Part shown: positions 16,674 to 24,346 of the stretch, one piece after another
Numbering within the stretch: position 1 is the first letter of the stretch
How the letters are laid out: every line of letters begins with the position of its first letter
Origin: Longimicrobium terrae
Lineage (GTDB): Bacteria; Gemmatimonadota; Gemmatimonadetes; Longimicrobiales; Longimicrobiaceae
Assembly (NCBI RefSeq): GCF_014202995.1
Contig: NZ_JACHIA010000001.1
Coordinates: forward strand, 372,001-436,000
DNA length: 64,000 nucleotides
Reading direction: 5' to 3'
Program-made: the position numbers and the translations under genes
Notes under the pieces: model-generated
Seen by the model: only the letters and a program-made list of their open reading frames with translations
What the model was told of the DNA's origin: nothing
The model's database searches: none

Positions 16674-16874
16674 ATGAAGACCTGGGAATACTACGTCCTG
16701 ACTCCGGACGAGGTGGAGCGCAGCGGCTTCTTTCAGACCGTCAGCCCCAAGGCGGTGGAAGCGCGTCTGAACGAGTTGGGCAGCACGGGTTGGGAGCTGG
16801 TGAACATCGACTTCCTCGATTCCACCGCCGACCTCCATTTCCGCGCAGTACTGAAGCGCGAACGCCCCGCCTGA
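16674..16874 (+). CDS. DUF4177-like small protein
   Basis: 66 residues. W-E-Y-Y-V at the start and L-N-E-L-G-S-T-G-W-E-L-V-N-I-D in the middle are the two signatures of DUF4177, a small beta-alpha-beta domain of unknown function. Begins 25 bases after thiM, likely cotranscribed. No catalytic residues are known for this family. Confidence 0.75.
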   Translation: MKTWEYYVLTPDEVERSGFFQTVSPKAVEARLNELGSTGWELVNIDFLDSTADLHFRAVLKRERPA

Positions 16875-16954
16875 TCCCGTTATCCAATCACGATCCTGAA
16901 CGCCCCCGCGGACCCTCGTCCCCGGGGGCGCTCCGTCCTGAAAACCACAGAATC

Positions 16955-17112
16955 TCACGCAGAGCAGCAGAGGAGCAGAGAACAGATAAAGACATTGTTG
17001 ACGTTGTTCTTGTTTTTCCTCTGCTGCTCTGCTGCTCTGCGTGATCCAGTCTGTTGCTCTTCCTCCGTGACCTCCGTGCATCCTCCGTGGCCTCCGTGTG
17101 AAACGGCAGTTC
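16955..17112. repeat. Long hairpin repeat element H1 with one outer arm
   Basis: Inner arms 16955-16980 and 17019-17044 (TCACGCAGAGCAGCAGAG...) pair over 26 bases with one mismatch around a T-rich loop. To the right lies CCTCCGTGACCTCCGTGCAT...CCTCCGTGTGAAACGGC (17061-17110), the outer arm also found on both sides of the element at 23709-23955. Fills most of the gene-free interval 16875-17191. Confidence 0.85.
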
Positions 17113-17191
17113 CACAGACGGTGATACACTGGCGCGGCCGGAGTACGCCTCTTGCCCGCATTCCAACAGATCGAAACACAGGAGCGATTGG

Positions 17192-18514
17192 ATGGATGAC
17201 GATCAGTTGGACGTGGTGGTGATTGGCGCGGGGGTAAGCGGGCTGGCGGCGGCGCGCGACCTGTGCGCGGCGGGGCTGACCGTGCGTGTGCTGGAGGCGC
17301 GCGACCGCGTGGGCGGGCGCATCTACACGCTGCGCGACGGCGATCATCCGCTCCCCGTGGAGATGGGCGCCTCGTTCGTCGACATCCCCGGTCAGGCGTG
17401 GGACCTGCTGCGCGCGGGTGGAGGCGCGGCGTACCGCAGCACCGGCGGCTTCTGGCGCGTGGACCACGGCCGCGCGGAGCCCAGCGACTTCGACAAAGTA
17501 GGCGAGGTGCTGGAACGCCTGGACCCGCCGCCCGCCCGCGACGAAAGCTTCGCCCAGTTCCTGGACCGCCGCTGCCGCGACATCGACGCCGGCACGCAGG
17601 ACGCCGCCGAGCGCTACGTGGAAGGCTTTCACGCCGCGCCGGTGGAACGAGTGGGCGTGCAGTGGATCGCCAAGGCGGAAGAGGACGAGGCCGGCGGCGG
17701 CGGCGACGTGCGCCATCAGCCGCTCGGCGGCTTTGACCGCGTGGCAGAGGCGCTGCGCATGGACCTGGACGCGCGCGGCGCCATCCGCCTGAACACGATC
17801 GTCCACCGCATCGACTGGAAGAAGGGCGAGGCGACCATCCATGCGCGCTCCGCGGCGGGAACGGAGATGCCGCCCCTCCGCGCCCGCGCCGTCCTCGTCA
17901 CCGTGCCGCTCGGCGTGCTGCAGGCGGCCGCGGACCAGCCGGGCGCGATCGCCTTCCATCCCGAACCGGCGGACACGCTTCGCGCCGCGCGCGCGCTCGG
18001 CATTGCGCACGTCATCAAGATCACGTTCCGCTTCCGCTCGTTCCTGTGGCACAAGCTGACGGGGATCGATCCGGACGAGGAAGTGAAGTTCCTGCAGCCG
18101 GAGGGCGCGTTCCAGGCGTGGTGGACGGAATCGCCCATCCAGGTGCCCACCATCGTGGCCTGGGCCGGCGCCACCGCGGCGGAGCGGCTGATGGCTGGCG
18201 GCGCCGATCCCGTGCAGACCGCGCTGGACGACATGGCCCGCTGGCTCGGCGTCACCCGCGAGGAGGTGGACGCCGAACTGGAATCCGCGCACGTCCACGA
18301 CTGGACCGCCGATCCGCTCGCGCGCGGCGCCTACAGCTACGTTCCCGTCGGCGCGCTCCCCGCGCAGGAGGCGCTCGGCCGGCCGGTGGAGGGAACGCTC
18401 TTCTTTGCCGGAGAGGCGACACAGACCGGCGGCCTCAACAGCACGGTGGAGGGCGCGCTGCTCTCCGGCCGCCGCGCCGCCGCACAGATCGCGGACGCGC
18501 TCGGCGGATCGTAA
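17192..18514 (+). CDS. Flavin-containing amine oxidoreductase
   Basis: 440 residues. V-V-V-I-G-A-G-V-S-G-L-A-A-A-R-D-L at 8-24 is the FAD dinucleotide-binding fold, followed by L-E-A-R-D-R-V-G-G-R-I-Y-T, the flavin monoamine oxidase signature. The C-terminal L-F-F-A-G-E-A-T-Q-T-G-G-L-N-S-T-V-E-G-A-L-L-S-G contacts FAD in this family. Oxidises an amine (polyamine, amino acid or monoamine) with O2 or another acceptor; substrate unknown. An AGGAG ribosome site precedes the ATG. It stands alone between two repeat elements. Confidence 0.9.
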   Translation: MDDDQLDVVVIGAGVSGLAAARDLCAAGLTVRVLEARDRVGGRIYTLRDGDHPLPVEMGASFVDIPGQAWDLLRAGGGAAYRSTGGFWRVDHGRAEPSDFDKVGEVLERLDPPPARDESFAQFLDRRCRDIDAGTQDAAERYVEGFHAAPVERVGVQWIAKAEEDEAGGGGDVRHQPLGGFDRVAEALRMDLDARGAIRLNTIVHRIDWKKGEATIHARSAAGTEMPPLRARAVLVTVPLGVLQAAADQPGAIAFHPEPADTLRAARALGIAHVIKITFRFRSFLWHKLTGIDPDEEVKFLQPEGAFQAWWTESPIQVPTIVAWAGATAAERLMAGGADPVQTALDDMARWLGVTREEVDAELESAHVHDWTADPLARGAYSYVPVGALPAQEALGRPVEGTLFFAGEATQTGGLNSTVEGALLSGRRAAAQIADALGGS

Positions 18515-18554
18515 GCGCCAACGCGCGGCTCCGCGCACCGAAGCATCCGCCCCC

Positions 18555-18632
18555 ATCAACCCTCCCCCAGTCTTTTTTGGGGAGGGTGGGCGAATAGTTG
18601 AGCCCGGGTGGGGGCCGCCGTAGACCATCGCG
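18555..18632. repeat. Dispersed repeat with CCCTCCCC hairpin, inverted copy B
   Basis: Reverse complement of 14778-14860: CAACCCTCCCCCAGTCTTTT, GGGGAGGGTGGGC, then AGCCCGGGTGGGGGCCGCCGT. Downstream of the amine oxidase and can fold as a terminator (CCCTCCCC/GGGGAGGG). Confidence 0.8.
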
Positions 18633-18770
18633 CCGCGCACCTGGACCGTCCTAGTCCCATCTCCTGCTCATCGAACAAACCCTCTATCCTGCCCCCCGTG
18701 CGGCACGCGGGGTGCTCAGATCCCCGCCCCGTTCTGAGCGGGACGGGCATTCTGTGCAAGGATCAGGGAG

Positions 18771-19784
18771 ATGAACGGAATCGGACGGATCGCCTCGGCG
18801 CTGGCCGTGGGCGTGGGAATCGGCGCGGGCGCGTCGCTGGCGGCAAAGGCACCGAGCATCCCCTTCGCCTACGCGCAGTCCGCGCAGCAGAGCGAGGAAG
18901 GGCTGGTCATCCAGGCCGCGCGCACGGTGTCGCCGGCGGTGGTGAGCGTCGTCCAGCCGGAAGGCAGCGGCAGCGGCGTCATCATTCGCGCGGACGGCGT
19001 CATCATCACCAACGCGCACGTGGTGGGCAACCAGCGGCAGGTGGAGATCGGCCTGGCCAACGGGCAGGTGCTCACCGGGCGCGTGCTAGGCAGCGACCCC
19101 AGCGTGGACATCGCCATCGTGGACGTGGAGGGCTCCAACCTCCCCACGGCCGCGCTCGGCAACTCGGACGACCTGGACGTGGGGCAGACGGCCATCGCCA
19201 TCGGCAACCCGCTGGCGCTGGAGCGTACCGTGACGCGCGGCATCGTGAGCGCGCTGCACCGCAGTCCGGGCGGCGTAGGGCTGGATGAACTTATTCAGAC
19301 CGACGCGGCGGTGAACCCGGGCAACAGCGGCGGCCCGCTGCTGGACTCGCGCGGCCGCGTCATCGGCATCAACACGCTGGTGCTGCGCGGCAGCCCGGAC
19401 GTGGCCGCGGTGGGCCTCAACTTCGCCGTGCCCATCAACCTGGCCTCCGACTTGGCCAACCAGCTGCTGACGACGGGGCGCATCCGCCGGACCTTCCTGG
19501 GCATCTCGTACGCCGACGTGGAGCCGGAGATGGCGCGGCAGTTCGGCATCCCCGTGCAGCGCGGCATCATCCTGCAGCAGGTGGTGGCCGGATCGCCCGC
19601 CGCGCGGGCCGGGCTCCGCCGCGGCGACATCATCACCCGCCTGGACAACACGGCCATCGAAGGCGGGGGCGACCTGCGCCGTGCCCTGCGCGAGCGGCAG
19701 CCGGGGACGGACGTGACGCTCAGCGGCGTGCGCCCGGACGGCCCGTTCACCGTGCGGACGCGTCTGACGCAGGTGGAACTGTAG
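18771..19784 (+). CDS. HtrA/DegP-like periplasmic serine protease with one PDZ domain
   Basis: 337 residues. N-terminal hydrophobic segment with an A-Y-A-Q-S cleavage-like site near 36; trypsin-like domain with the triad His83 (T-N-A-H-V-V), Asp113 (S-V-D-I-A-I) and Ser186 (P-G-N-S-G-G-P); a C-terminal PDZ domain about 235-330 with G-I-I-L-Q-Q-V-V-A-G-S-P-A-A-R-A-G-L-R-R-G-D. Predicted envelope quality-control protease. It has one PDZ, as in DegS, rather than two as in DegP. Confidence 0.92.
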   Translation: MNGIGRIASALAVGVGIGAGASLAAKAPSIPFAYAQSAQQSEEGLVIQAARTVSPAVVSVVQPEGSGSGVIIRADGVIITNAHVVGNQRQVEIGLANGQVLTGRVLGSDPSVDIAIVDVEGSNLPTAALGNSDDLDVGQTAIAIGNPLALERTVTRGIVSALHRSPGGVGLDELIQTDAAVNPGNSGGPLLDSRGRVIGINTLVLRGSPDVAAVGLNFAVPINLASDLANQLLTTGRIRRTFLGISYADVEPEMARQFGIPVQRGIILQQVVAGSPAARAGLRRGDIITRLDNTAIEGGGDLRRALRERQPGTDVTLSGVRPDGPFTVRTRLTQVEL

Positions 19785-19845
19785 GGTGGAGCGCGGGTCG
19801 CGGCCCGCGACGCGGAACCACGCTGGACAACGCGAGGAGAGTCCG

Positions 19846-20508
19846 ATGGCGTACGACAGGGGATACGGACGGCACGACGGGTGGGAGTACCGGATGGAAA
19901 GCGGCGCCCGCGGCTACGACCAGGGCTACCGCGCCGAAGCGGAGTGGGACGGCGAGCGGCCCTGGGTGGGCGGTTACCGCGACGGCTACCAGGGCGGCAG
20001 CGGCGGCTATTCCATCAACACGGGACCGCGCCCGGTGGACCCCGGCCCGCTCCACGACCATCACGAGCGCGGCTACCGGCGCCCCCGCGGCCAGCGCGCC
20101 AGCGGTAGCGGATGGAACGCGGCGCGCGGCCCTGGCGCGGCGCCCGGGTACGACCGCGGCTTCAGTGGATCGCCCCCGGGCGGATCCGGCGGCGGTTCCG
20201 GTGGATCAAGGGCGTCCGGGTACAACAGTGGTTTCGGTGGATCACGGGTGTCCGGATACGACAGTGGATTCAGTGGATCACAGGCGTCCGGATACGATCG
20301 CGGATTCCGCGGTGCGGCGAGCCCGTACGATGGCGGATTCCGGGGCGGAGCCGGCGCGGGACCTCGCGGCGGGGGCCGGTATGGCCGCGAGTACGGCCCC
20401 ACGCCGCGTGGCGCTGACCGCGGGGCCGGCCCGTCCGCCGGGCGGGGATACGACCGTCCTCGCGGCGGCGGATTCGGGGGCGAGCGCCCGGGGCCGCGGC
20501 AGGGCTGA
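19846..20508 (+). CDS. Gly/Tyr/Arg-rich low-complexity repeat protein
   Basis: 220 residues from ATG 19846, preceded by a good GAGGAG site. Composition is dominated by Gly, Arg, Ser, Tyr and Asp. Residues about 100-165 repeat S-G-Y-D-x-G-F-x-G-S-x-A at roughly 12-residue spacing (G-Y-D-R-G-F-S-G-S, G-Y-N-S-G-F-G-G-S, G-Y-D-S-G-F-S-G-S, G-Y-D-R-G-F-R-G-A). No signal peptide, membrane helix or folded domain. Probably intrinsically disordered; Tyr/Arg spacing is like that of phase-separating or RNA-binding proteins, which is inference. Follows the HtrA gene by 61 bases. Confidence 0.7.
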   Translation: MAYDRGYGRHDGWEYRMESGARGYDQGYRAEAEWDGERPWVGGYRDGYQGGSGGYSINTGPRPVDPGPLHDHHERGYRRPRGQRASGSGWNAARGPGAAPGYDRGFSGSPPGGSGGGSGGSRASGYNSGFGGSRVSGYDSGFSGSQASGYDRGFRGAASPYDGGFRGGAGAGPRGGGRYGREYGPTPRGADRGAGPSAGRGYDRPRGGGFGGERPGPRQG

Positions 20509-20525
20509 AGGGACGAAGCGAGATG

Positions 20526-20564
20526 CGGGGGCGGGTGGATGGCGATCCACCCGCCCCCCGTTTC
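20526..20564 (+). terminator. Strong rho-independent terminator
   Basis: CGGGGGCGGGTGGAT (from 20526) pairs with ATCCACCCGCCCCCC around a GGCG loop and is followed by GTTTCTG. Ends the Gly/Tyr-rich gene. Confidence 0.75.
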
Positions 20565-20801
20565 TGCGCGCGAAAGGCGCACGATGAGAAGAGTACAGAT
20601 CGCGAAGCGCGGATCGATCTGTTTCAGAAGCCATTGTCTGGCGGGTAGCGGAAGGTGGGGCGCACGTGCCTCATCCCCGGCGCGCCGCCGCCCCGGCGGC
20701 GGGAACGAAACCTGCTAACCCGGCCGGAGTGAAGGCCGTCCCGCCCGGTTCCGGGTGGCGCCGGCCCGCGTCCACCAGGGCGCGGCGGAGCCCGCATCCC
20801 G

Positions 20802-21497
20802 GTGCCGCCGGCGCCCGACGCAACCCCCAGCACAGACGTGAGCGACATCCGCACCCAAACGTCCGGCCTCGTCGTGGCCGATCCCCTCGCCGTCCGGGCC
20901 AACAAGCTCGAACTGCTGGAGCGGCTCGCCGACGCCCTCGCGCACGAGATCAAGAACCCGCTGCACTCCATGGTCATCAACCTGGAAGTGCTCAAGCGGC
21001 GGCTTTCCCGCCTGGAAGGCGGCGACGAGGTGCAGCGCTACGCGGGCGTCCTGGGAGAGGAACTGGACCGCGTAAGCCGCCGCATCGACCTGCTGCTGCG
21101 CCTGTCGCGCCCCGACCGCGGAAGCGAAGAAACCACGCTCACCGAGCTGGTGGAAGAGGTGATGGAGCTGGTGCAGCTGGAAGCACGGCACCGCGAGGCG
21201 CGGGTGGAGTATCATACGAGCGGCACCATGAGCAGAGTGACGGTGGGGCGCCAGCCGGCGCGCCAGATCATTCTGAACCTGGTGCTCGATGCGCTGGATG
21301 CGCTTCCCGCCGGCCAGACCCTGCACGTCAGCGTGCGCGGTGAAACGGGCCAGTCGGTGCTGCTCATTCAGGGAGCTCCCCCGGAAACCGCGGGCGAGCG
21401 CACCTCCGTGGCCGCCGCGCTCGCCGAATCGGTGGGCGGGCGCGTGGAGGTGGAGGCCGGCGAACGGACCTTCACCCTTCCCGGCGGACGCATCTGA
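20802..21497 (+). CDS. NtrB-like histidine kinase with eroded ATP-binding domain
   Basis: 231 residues from GTG 20802 (GTG 20838 also possible). The dimerisation/phosphoacceptor helix L-A-D-A-L-A-H-E-I-K-N-P-L-H-S-M-V carries phospho-His48. The N-box-like Q-I-I-L-N-L-V-L-D-A-L-D-A-L follows, but no D-x-G-x-G (G1) or G2 motif is visible in the last 60 residues, where a normal HATPase domain would have them. No sensor domain or membrane helix. It lies just before a sigma-54 regulator and is its likely partner. It may act as a phosphotransfer or phosphatase partner rather than a true kinase. Confidence 0.8.
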   Translation: MPPAPDATPSTDVSDIRTQTSGLVVADPLAVRANKLELLERLADALAHEIKNPLHSMVINLEVLKRRLSRLEGGDEVQRYAGVLGEELDRVSRRIDLLLRLSRPDRGSEETTLTELVEEVMELVQLEARHREARVEYHTSGTMSRVTVGRQPARQIILNLVLDALDALPAGQTLHVSVRGETGQSVLLIQGAPPETAGERTSVAAALAESVGGRVEVEAGERTFTLPGGRI

Positions 21498-21527
21498 GCG
21501 TATCGTACGTGCTTTGATGGCATGCGG

Positions 21528-21557
21528 TTGACCTTTCCCTCGCCCGGTCGGTATCTT
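21528..21557 (+). promoter_or_regulatory. Candidate sigma-70 promoter for the response regulator
   Basis: TTGACC (21528-21533) and TATCTT (21552-21557) with an 18-base spacer, 44 bases before the start codon. Suggests that the regulator has its own promoter besides read-through from the kinase gene. Confidence 0.45.
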
Positions 21558-21600
21558 GAAACGTTCGATTCCACAGACTCCATCCCGACCAAACACGGGC

Positions 21601-22965
21601 ATGCCTGAAAAGATCCTCGTCGCTGACGACGAGCGCCACATCGCCGAGGGGCTGCAGATGCTCCTGGCCGACGAAGGCTACGAGGTAGATACCGCCACCG
21701 AAGGAAACACCGCGTGGAAGCTGGTGCAGGCCAACGCCTACGGCGTGGTTCTGGCCGATCTGCGCATGCCCCAGGTTGATGGTCTGGAGCTGTTTTCGCG
21801 CATGCGCAAGGCCGGCATCGCCTCGGAGATGATCATCATCACCGGCGAAGGCTCGGTCGAGTCGGCCAAGGAAGCCATGCGCGAGGGCGCGTACGACTAC
21901 CTGGAAAAGCCGCTCAAGATCGACCGCCTGCGGGAGCTGATTCCCAAGGCGCTGGAGAAGTTCCAGGTCAAGCAGGCCAACAAGCAGCTCGAAGAGCGGC
22001 TGGCCAACCTGACGCGCTTCGTGGACATGATCGGCCAGTCCGACGAAATGCGGGCCATCTATTCCACCATCGAGGCGGCGGCGCCCACCAGCGCCAGCAT
22101 CCTCATCGTGGGCGAGAGCGGCACCGGCAAGGAACTGGTCGCGCGCGCCATCCACGAAAAGAGCAACCGCGCCAAGGGCCCGTTCGTGGCCATCAACTGC
22201 GCCGCGTTCCCCCGGGAAATCCTGGAGAACGAGCTGTTCGGCCACGAAAAGGGCGCTTTCACCGGCGCCATCAACGAAAAGCAGGGCTGCTTCGAGCTGG
22301 CGGACGGCGGCACGCTGTTCCTGGACGAAGTCGCGGAGATGGAGCCCGACATCCAGGTGAAGTTTCTGCGTGCACTGGAGCAGCGGTCGTTCCGGCGCTT
22401 GGGCGGCAAGAAGGAAATCAGCGTGGACATCCGCGTGGTTTCCGCCACCAACAAGCAGATCAACAAGGCGATCGAGGACGGGAAGCTGCGCGAGGACCTG
22501 TATCACCGCCTGGCGGTGATTCCCCTCACGCTGCCGCCCCTGCGCGAGCGCCGCGGCGACGTGCGGCTGCTGGCGGAAAGCTTTCTGCGCCGGTTCGCGG
22601 AAGAAAACAGCAAGAAGACGCTGAAGTCGTTTGCGCCGGAGACGCTGGAGTTCATCAACGCGTACCGCTGGCCGGGCAACGTGCGCGAGCTCAAGAACGC
22701 GGTGGAGCGCGCGGCCATCTTTGCCCGCGGCGAGCAGGTGACGCTGGGCGACCTGCGCGCGCACGAGCTGATTTCGTCGGAAGACCGCGAGGTGCGGGTT
22801 CCGGTGGGCACGTCGCTGCAGCAGGCGGAGCGCACGCTGGTGCTCAAGACGTTCTCGTTCACCGAGGGCGACCACACCAAGACGGCCACGCTGCTGGGCA
22901 TAGACGAGGACGAGCTTCGCAACCGCCTGAACCAGGCCGTTGCCGCGGAAGCCGTTCCCGCCTGA
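21601..22965 (+). CDS. Sigma-54-dependent response regulator, NtrC family
   Basis: 454 residues from ATG 21601. Receiver domain with D-D-E pocket and phospho-Asp53 (V-V-L-A-D-L-R); AAA+ domain with Walker A G-E-S-G-T-G-K-E, canonical sigma-54 loop G-A-F-T-G-A, Walker B G-T-L-F-L-D-E-V; C-terminal helix-turn-helix of Fis type (H-T-K-T-A-T-L-L-G-I-D-E-D-E-L-R-N-R-L). The paired kinase-like gene ends about 100 bases upstream. The two NtrC-type regulators of this window share the same architecture. Confidence 0.93.
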   Translation: MPEKILVADDERHIAEGLQMLLADEGYEVDTATEGNTAWKLVQANAYGVVLADLRMPQVDGLELFSRMRKAGIASEMIIITGEGSVESAKEAMREGAYDYLEKPLKIDRLRELIPKALEKFQVKQANKQLEERLANLTRFVDMIGQSDEMRAIYSTIEAAAPTSASILIVGESGTGKELVARAIHEKSNRAKGPFVAINCAAFPREILENELFGHEKGAFTGAINEKQGCFELADGGTLFLDEVAEMEPDIQVKFLRALEQRSFRRLGGKKEISVDIRVVSATNKQINKAIEDGKLREDLYHRLAVIPLTLPPLRERRGDVRLLAESFLRRFAEENSKKTLKSFAPETLEFINAYRWPGNVRELKNAVERAAIFARGEQVTLGDLRAHELISSEDREVRVPVGTSLQQAERTLVLKTFSFTEGDHTKTATLLGIDEDELRNRLNQAVAAEAVPA

Positions 22966-22991
22966 CGTTTTCGTCCGTTCTGATGGATGCC

Positions 22992-23025
22992 AGAGCCGCG
23001 CGCCGATGTTTCGGTGCGCGGCTCT
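22992..23025. repeat. Palindromic repeat flanking the DUF433/DUF5615 module, left copy
   Basis: AGAGCCGCGCGCCGA and CGGTGCGCGGCTCT form a near-perfect 15-bp stem with a TGTTT loop. A near-identical hairpin lies at 23647-23681. Terminator-like for the preceding regulator gene. Confidence 0.85.
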
Positions 23026-23111
23026 GTCGCATTCGGTCTCCTTGCGCGGAAGCAGAACGCGCGAGAGTTTTGACAATGGAACGTCCGCCCCTGTCAGCGG
23101 GAGTGAGCACG

Positions 23112-23333
23112 ATGAATCGACACGAGATCATCACCAAGGATCCACGGCTCCTGAGCGGCACGCCCGTGTTCGCGGGAACCCGAGTCCCCGTGGAAAGCCT
23201 GATTTCTCACCTGATCGCCGGCGATACCCTCGAGGATTTCCTCGATGGCTTTCCCGGCGTTCGTCGGGAGCAGGCGGAAGCGTTCCTTGAACTTGCCCTC
23301 GATGCGGCGCTGACCGATGCGCGTGCTGCTTGA
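23112..23333 (+). CDS. DUF433 antitoxin-like protein
   Basis: 73 residues. I-I-T-K-D-P-R-L-L-S-G-T-P-V-F-A-G-T-R-V-P-V-E-S-L is the DUF433 signature, followed by D-F-L-D-G-F-P-G-V. DUF433 is a small winged-helix-like domain found as the antitoxin-like partner of PIN-like DUF5615 proteins. The gene overlaps the downstream reading frame by 17 bases, the usual arrangement for this pair. An in-frame upstream extension to about 22983 crosses the palindromic repeat and was not used. Confidence 0.88.
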   Translation: MNRHEIITKDPRLLSGTPVFAGTRVPVESLISHLIAGDTLEDFLDGFPGVRREQAEAFLELALDAALTDARAA

Positions 23334-23644
23334 TGAGCAGTTGGATCGGAGACTTCGCCTTCTCTTCGCGCCCGAGTTCCAAGTAAGCACGGTTTCGGAG
23401 CGAGGGTGGAGCGGATTGGACGATGAGGCTCTGCTTTCGCGCTGCCCAAGCCGAGTTCGATGCGCTCATCACGATGGATCGCGGGATTCCGCACCAGCAG
23501 AATGTGCGCGCACTCTCGCTTGCCGTCGTCGTGATCCGTGCCTTCAGCAACCGCAGGCAGGACGTTGCGCCGTTGATACCGCAGGTCAACGAAGCACTTC
23601 ACACGATCAAACCAGGCCAAGTCCTCGAAATCAGTTCGCCATGA
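23317..23644 (+). pseudogene. DUF5615 PIN-like toxin gene, frameshifted
   Basis: The frame starting at 23317 encodes M-R-V-L-L-D-E-Q-L-D-R-R-L and G-L-D-D-E-A-L-L-S, the N-terminus of DUF5615 PIN-like proteins, with the metal-binding Asp. At about 23445 the similarity jumps frame: A-A-Q-A-E-F-D-A-L-I-T-M-D-R-G-I-P-H-Q-Q-N continues in the next frame to a stop at 23644. Loss of two bases in the short GC run at TCGCGCTGCC would explain it; a sequencing error is possible. An ATG at 23423 could start the second half alone (73 residues), which would lack the first catalytic Asp. Confidence 0.8.
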
Positions 23645-23646
23645 CC

Positions 23647-23681
23647 AGAGCCTCGCACCGATGTTTCGGTGCGTGGCTCCT
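23647..23681. repeat. Palindromic repeat flanking the DUF433/DUF5615 module, right copy
   Basis: AGAGCCTCGCACCGATGTTT then CGGTGCGTGGCTC: same loop and nearly the same stem as 22992-23025, with compensating changes (GCGC/GCGC to GCAC/GTGC) that keep the pairing. Confidence 0.85.
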
Positions 23682-23708
23682 GGTTTTGGTGCATGGGCCG
23701 GGTGTGCC

Positions 23709-23955
23709 AACTGCCGTTTCACACGGAGGCCACGGAGGATGCACGGAGGTCACGGAGGAAAAGCAACAGAAAGAACCTCACACAGAGCCGCAGAGACGCA
23801 GAGGAAAGAAGAAGCAAGCCAGAATCCCTGCGTTCTCTTCTCTCTTCTCTCTTCTCTCTTCTCTCTGCGGCTCTGCGTCTCTGCGTGATGCTTTTCTCCT
23901 GTCCTTCCTCCGTGACCTCCGTGCATACTCCGTGACCTCCGTGTGAAACGGCTGT
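23709..23955. repeat. Nested palindromic repeat element H2
   Basis: Outer arms 23709-23759 and 23906-23955 (CCGTTTCACACGGAGGCCAC... and its mirror) enclose inner arms 23778-23803 and 23863-23888 (TCACACAGAGCCGCAGAG...). The centre contains a (TTCTCTC)n tract at 23833-23866. The inner hairpin matches elements at 16955 and 31802; the outer arm matches that at 17061. Occupies most of the gene-free interval 23682-24054. Confidence 0.85.
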
Positions 23956-24054
23956 TCTTCCATCTATGCGATCAACCCGAGCCTTGCGCCGCGCACGGAT
24001 TGGCGTGAGCTTGCCGCGAAAGGCACGCTCTCACCCATCCAGCGGAGACGGCTC

Positions 24055-24276
24055 ATGTCCATGGTCGACGAACTCGCCCAGCAGATCGCCACGCGCACCG
24101 GCATCCCGCAGGCCCAAGCCGCGCAGGCCGCCCACGCCGCCGTCGAATTCCTGGACGGAAGGCTCCCGGCTCCTATCGGCGGCAACCTGAAGCGCATGGT
24201 GGAAGGCGGCGGAGCCGGCGGCGCCGGCGGGCTGGGCGACGTGGCCGGCAAGCTGGGCGGACTTTTCGGCAACTGA
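24055..24276 (+). CDS. Small protein with Gly-rich tail
   Basis: 73 residues. Two predicted helices (I-A-T-R-T-G-I-P-Q-A-Q-A-A-Q-A-A-H-A-A-V and E-F-L-D-G-R-L-P-A-P-I-G-G-N-L-K-R-M), then a Gly/Ala-rich tail ending K-L-G-G-L-F-G-N. The helix pair with L-P-A-P-I recalls a widespread family of small uncharacterised bacterial proteins. No function assigned. A hairpin terminator follows. Confidence 0.65.
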   Translation: MSMVDELAQQIATRTGIPQAQAAQAAHAAVEFLDGRLPAPIGGNLKRMVEGGGAGGAGGLGDVAGKLGGLFGN

Positions 24277-24290
24277 TCCGACAAATCTCA

Positions 24291-24318
24291 CGAGCGCCGC
24301 CAGCGACGGCGGCGCTCG
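24291..24318 (+). terminator. Hairpin terminator
   Basis: CGAGCGCCGCC pairs perfectly with GGCGGCGCTCG across a 6-base loop, just after the small Gly-rich-tail gene. No clear U tract. Confidence 0.6.
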
Positions 24319-24346
24319 TCGCTCATTCCACCCTGCCCCACTCGCG

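Noticed and set aside
16955-18640. 561-codon leftward frame opposite the amine oxidase
   Set aside because: Begins in repeat DNA and mirrors a gene with intact FAD motifs.
23317-23946. 209-codon frame from the DUF5615 start
   Set aside because: After the frameshift point it reads through repeat DNA; not a real protein.
23709-23955. CACGGAGG-type repeats as a CRISPR array
   Set aside because: Units are palindromic arms with no regular spacers; no cas genes nearby.
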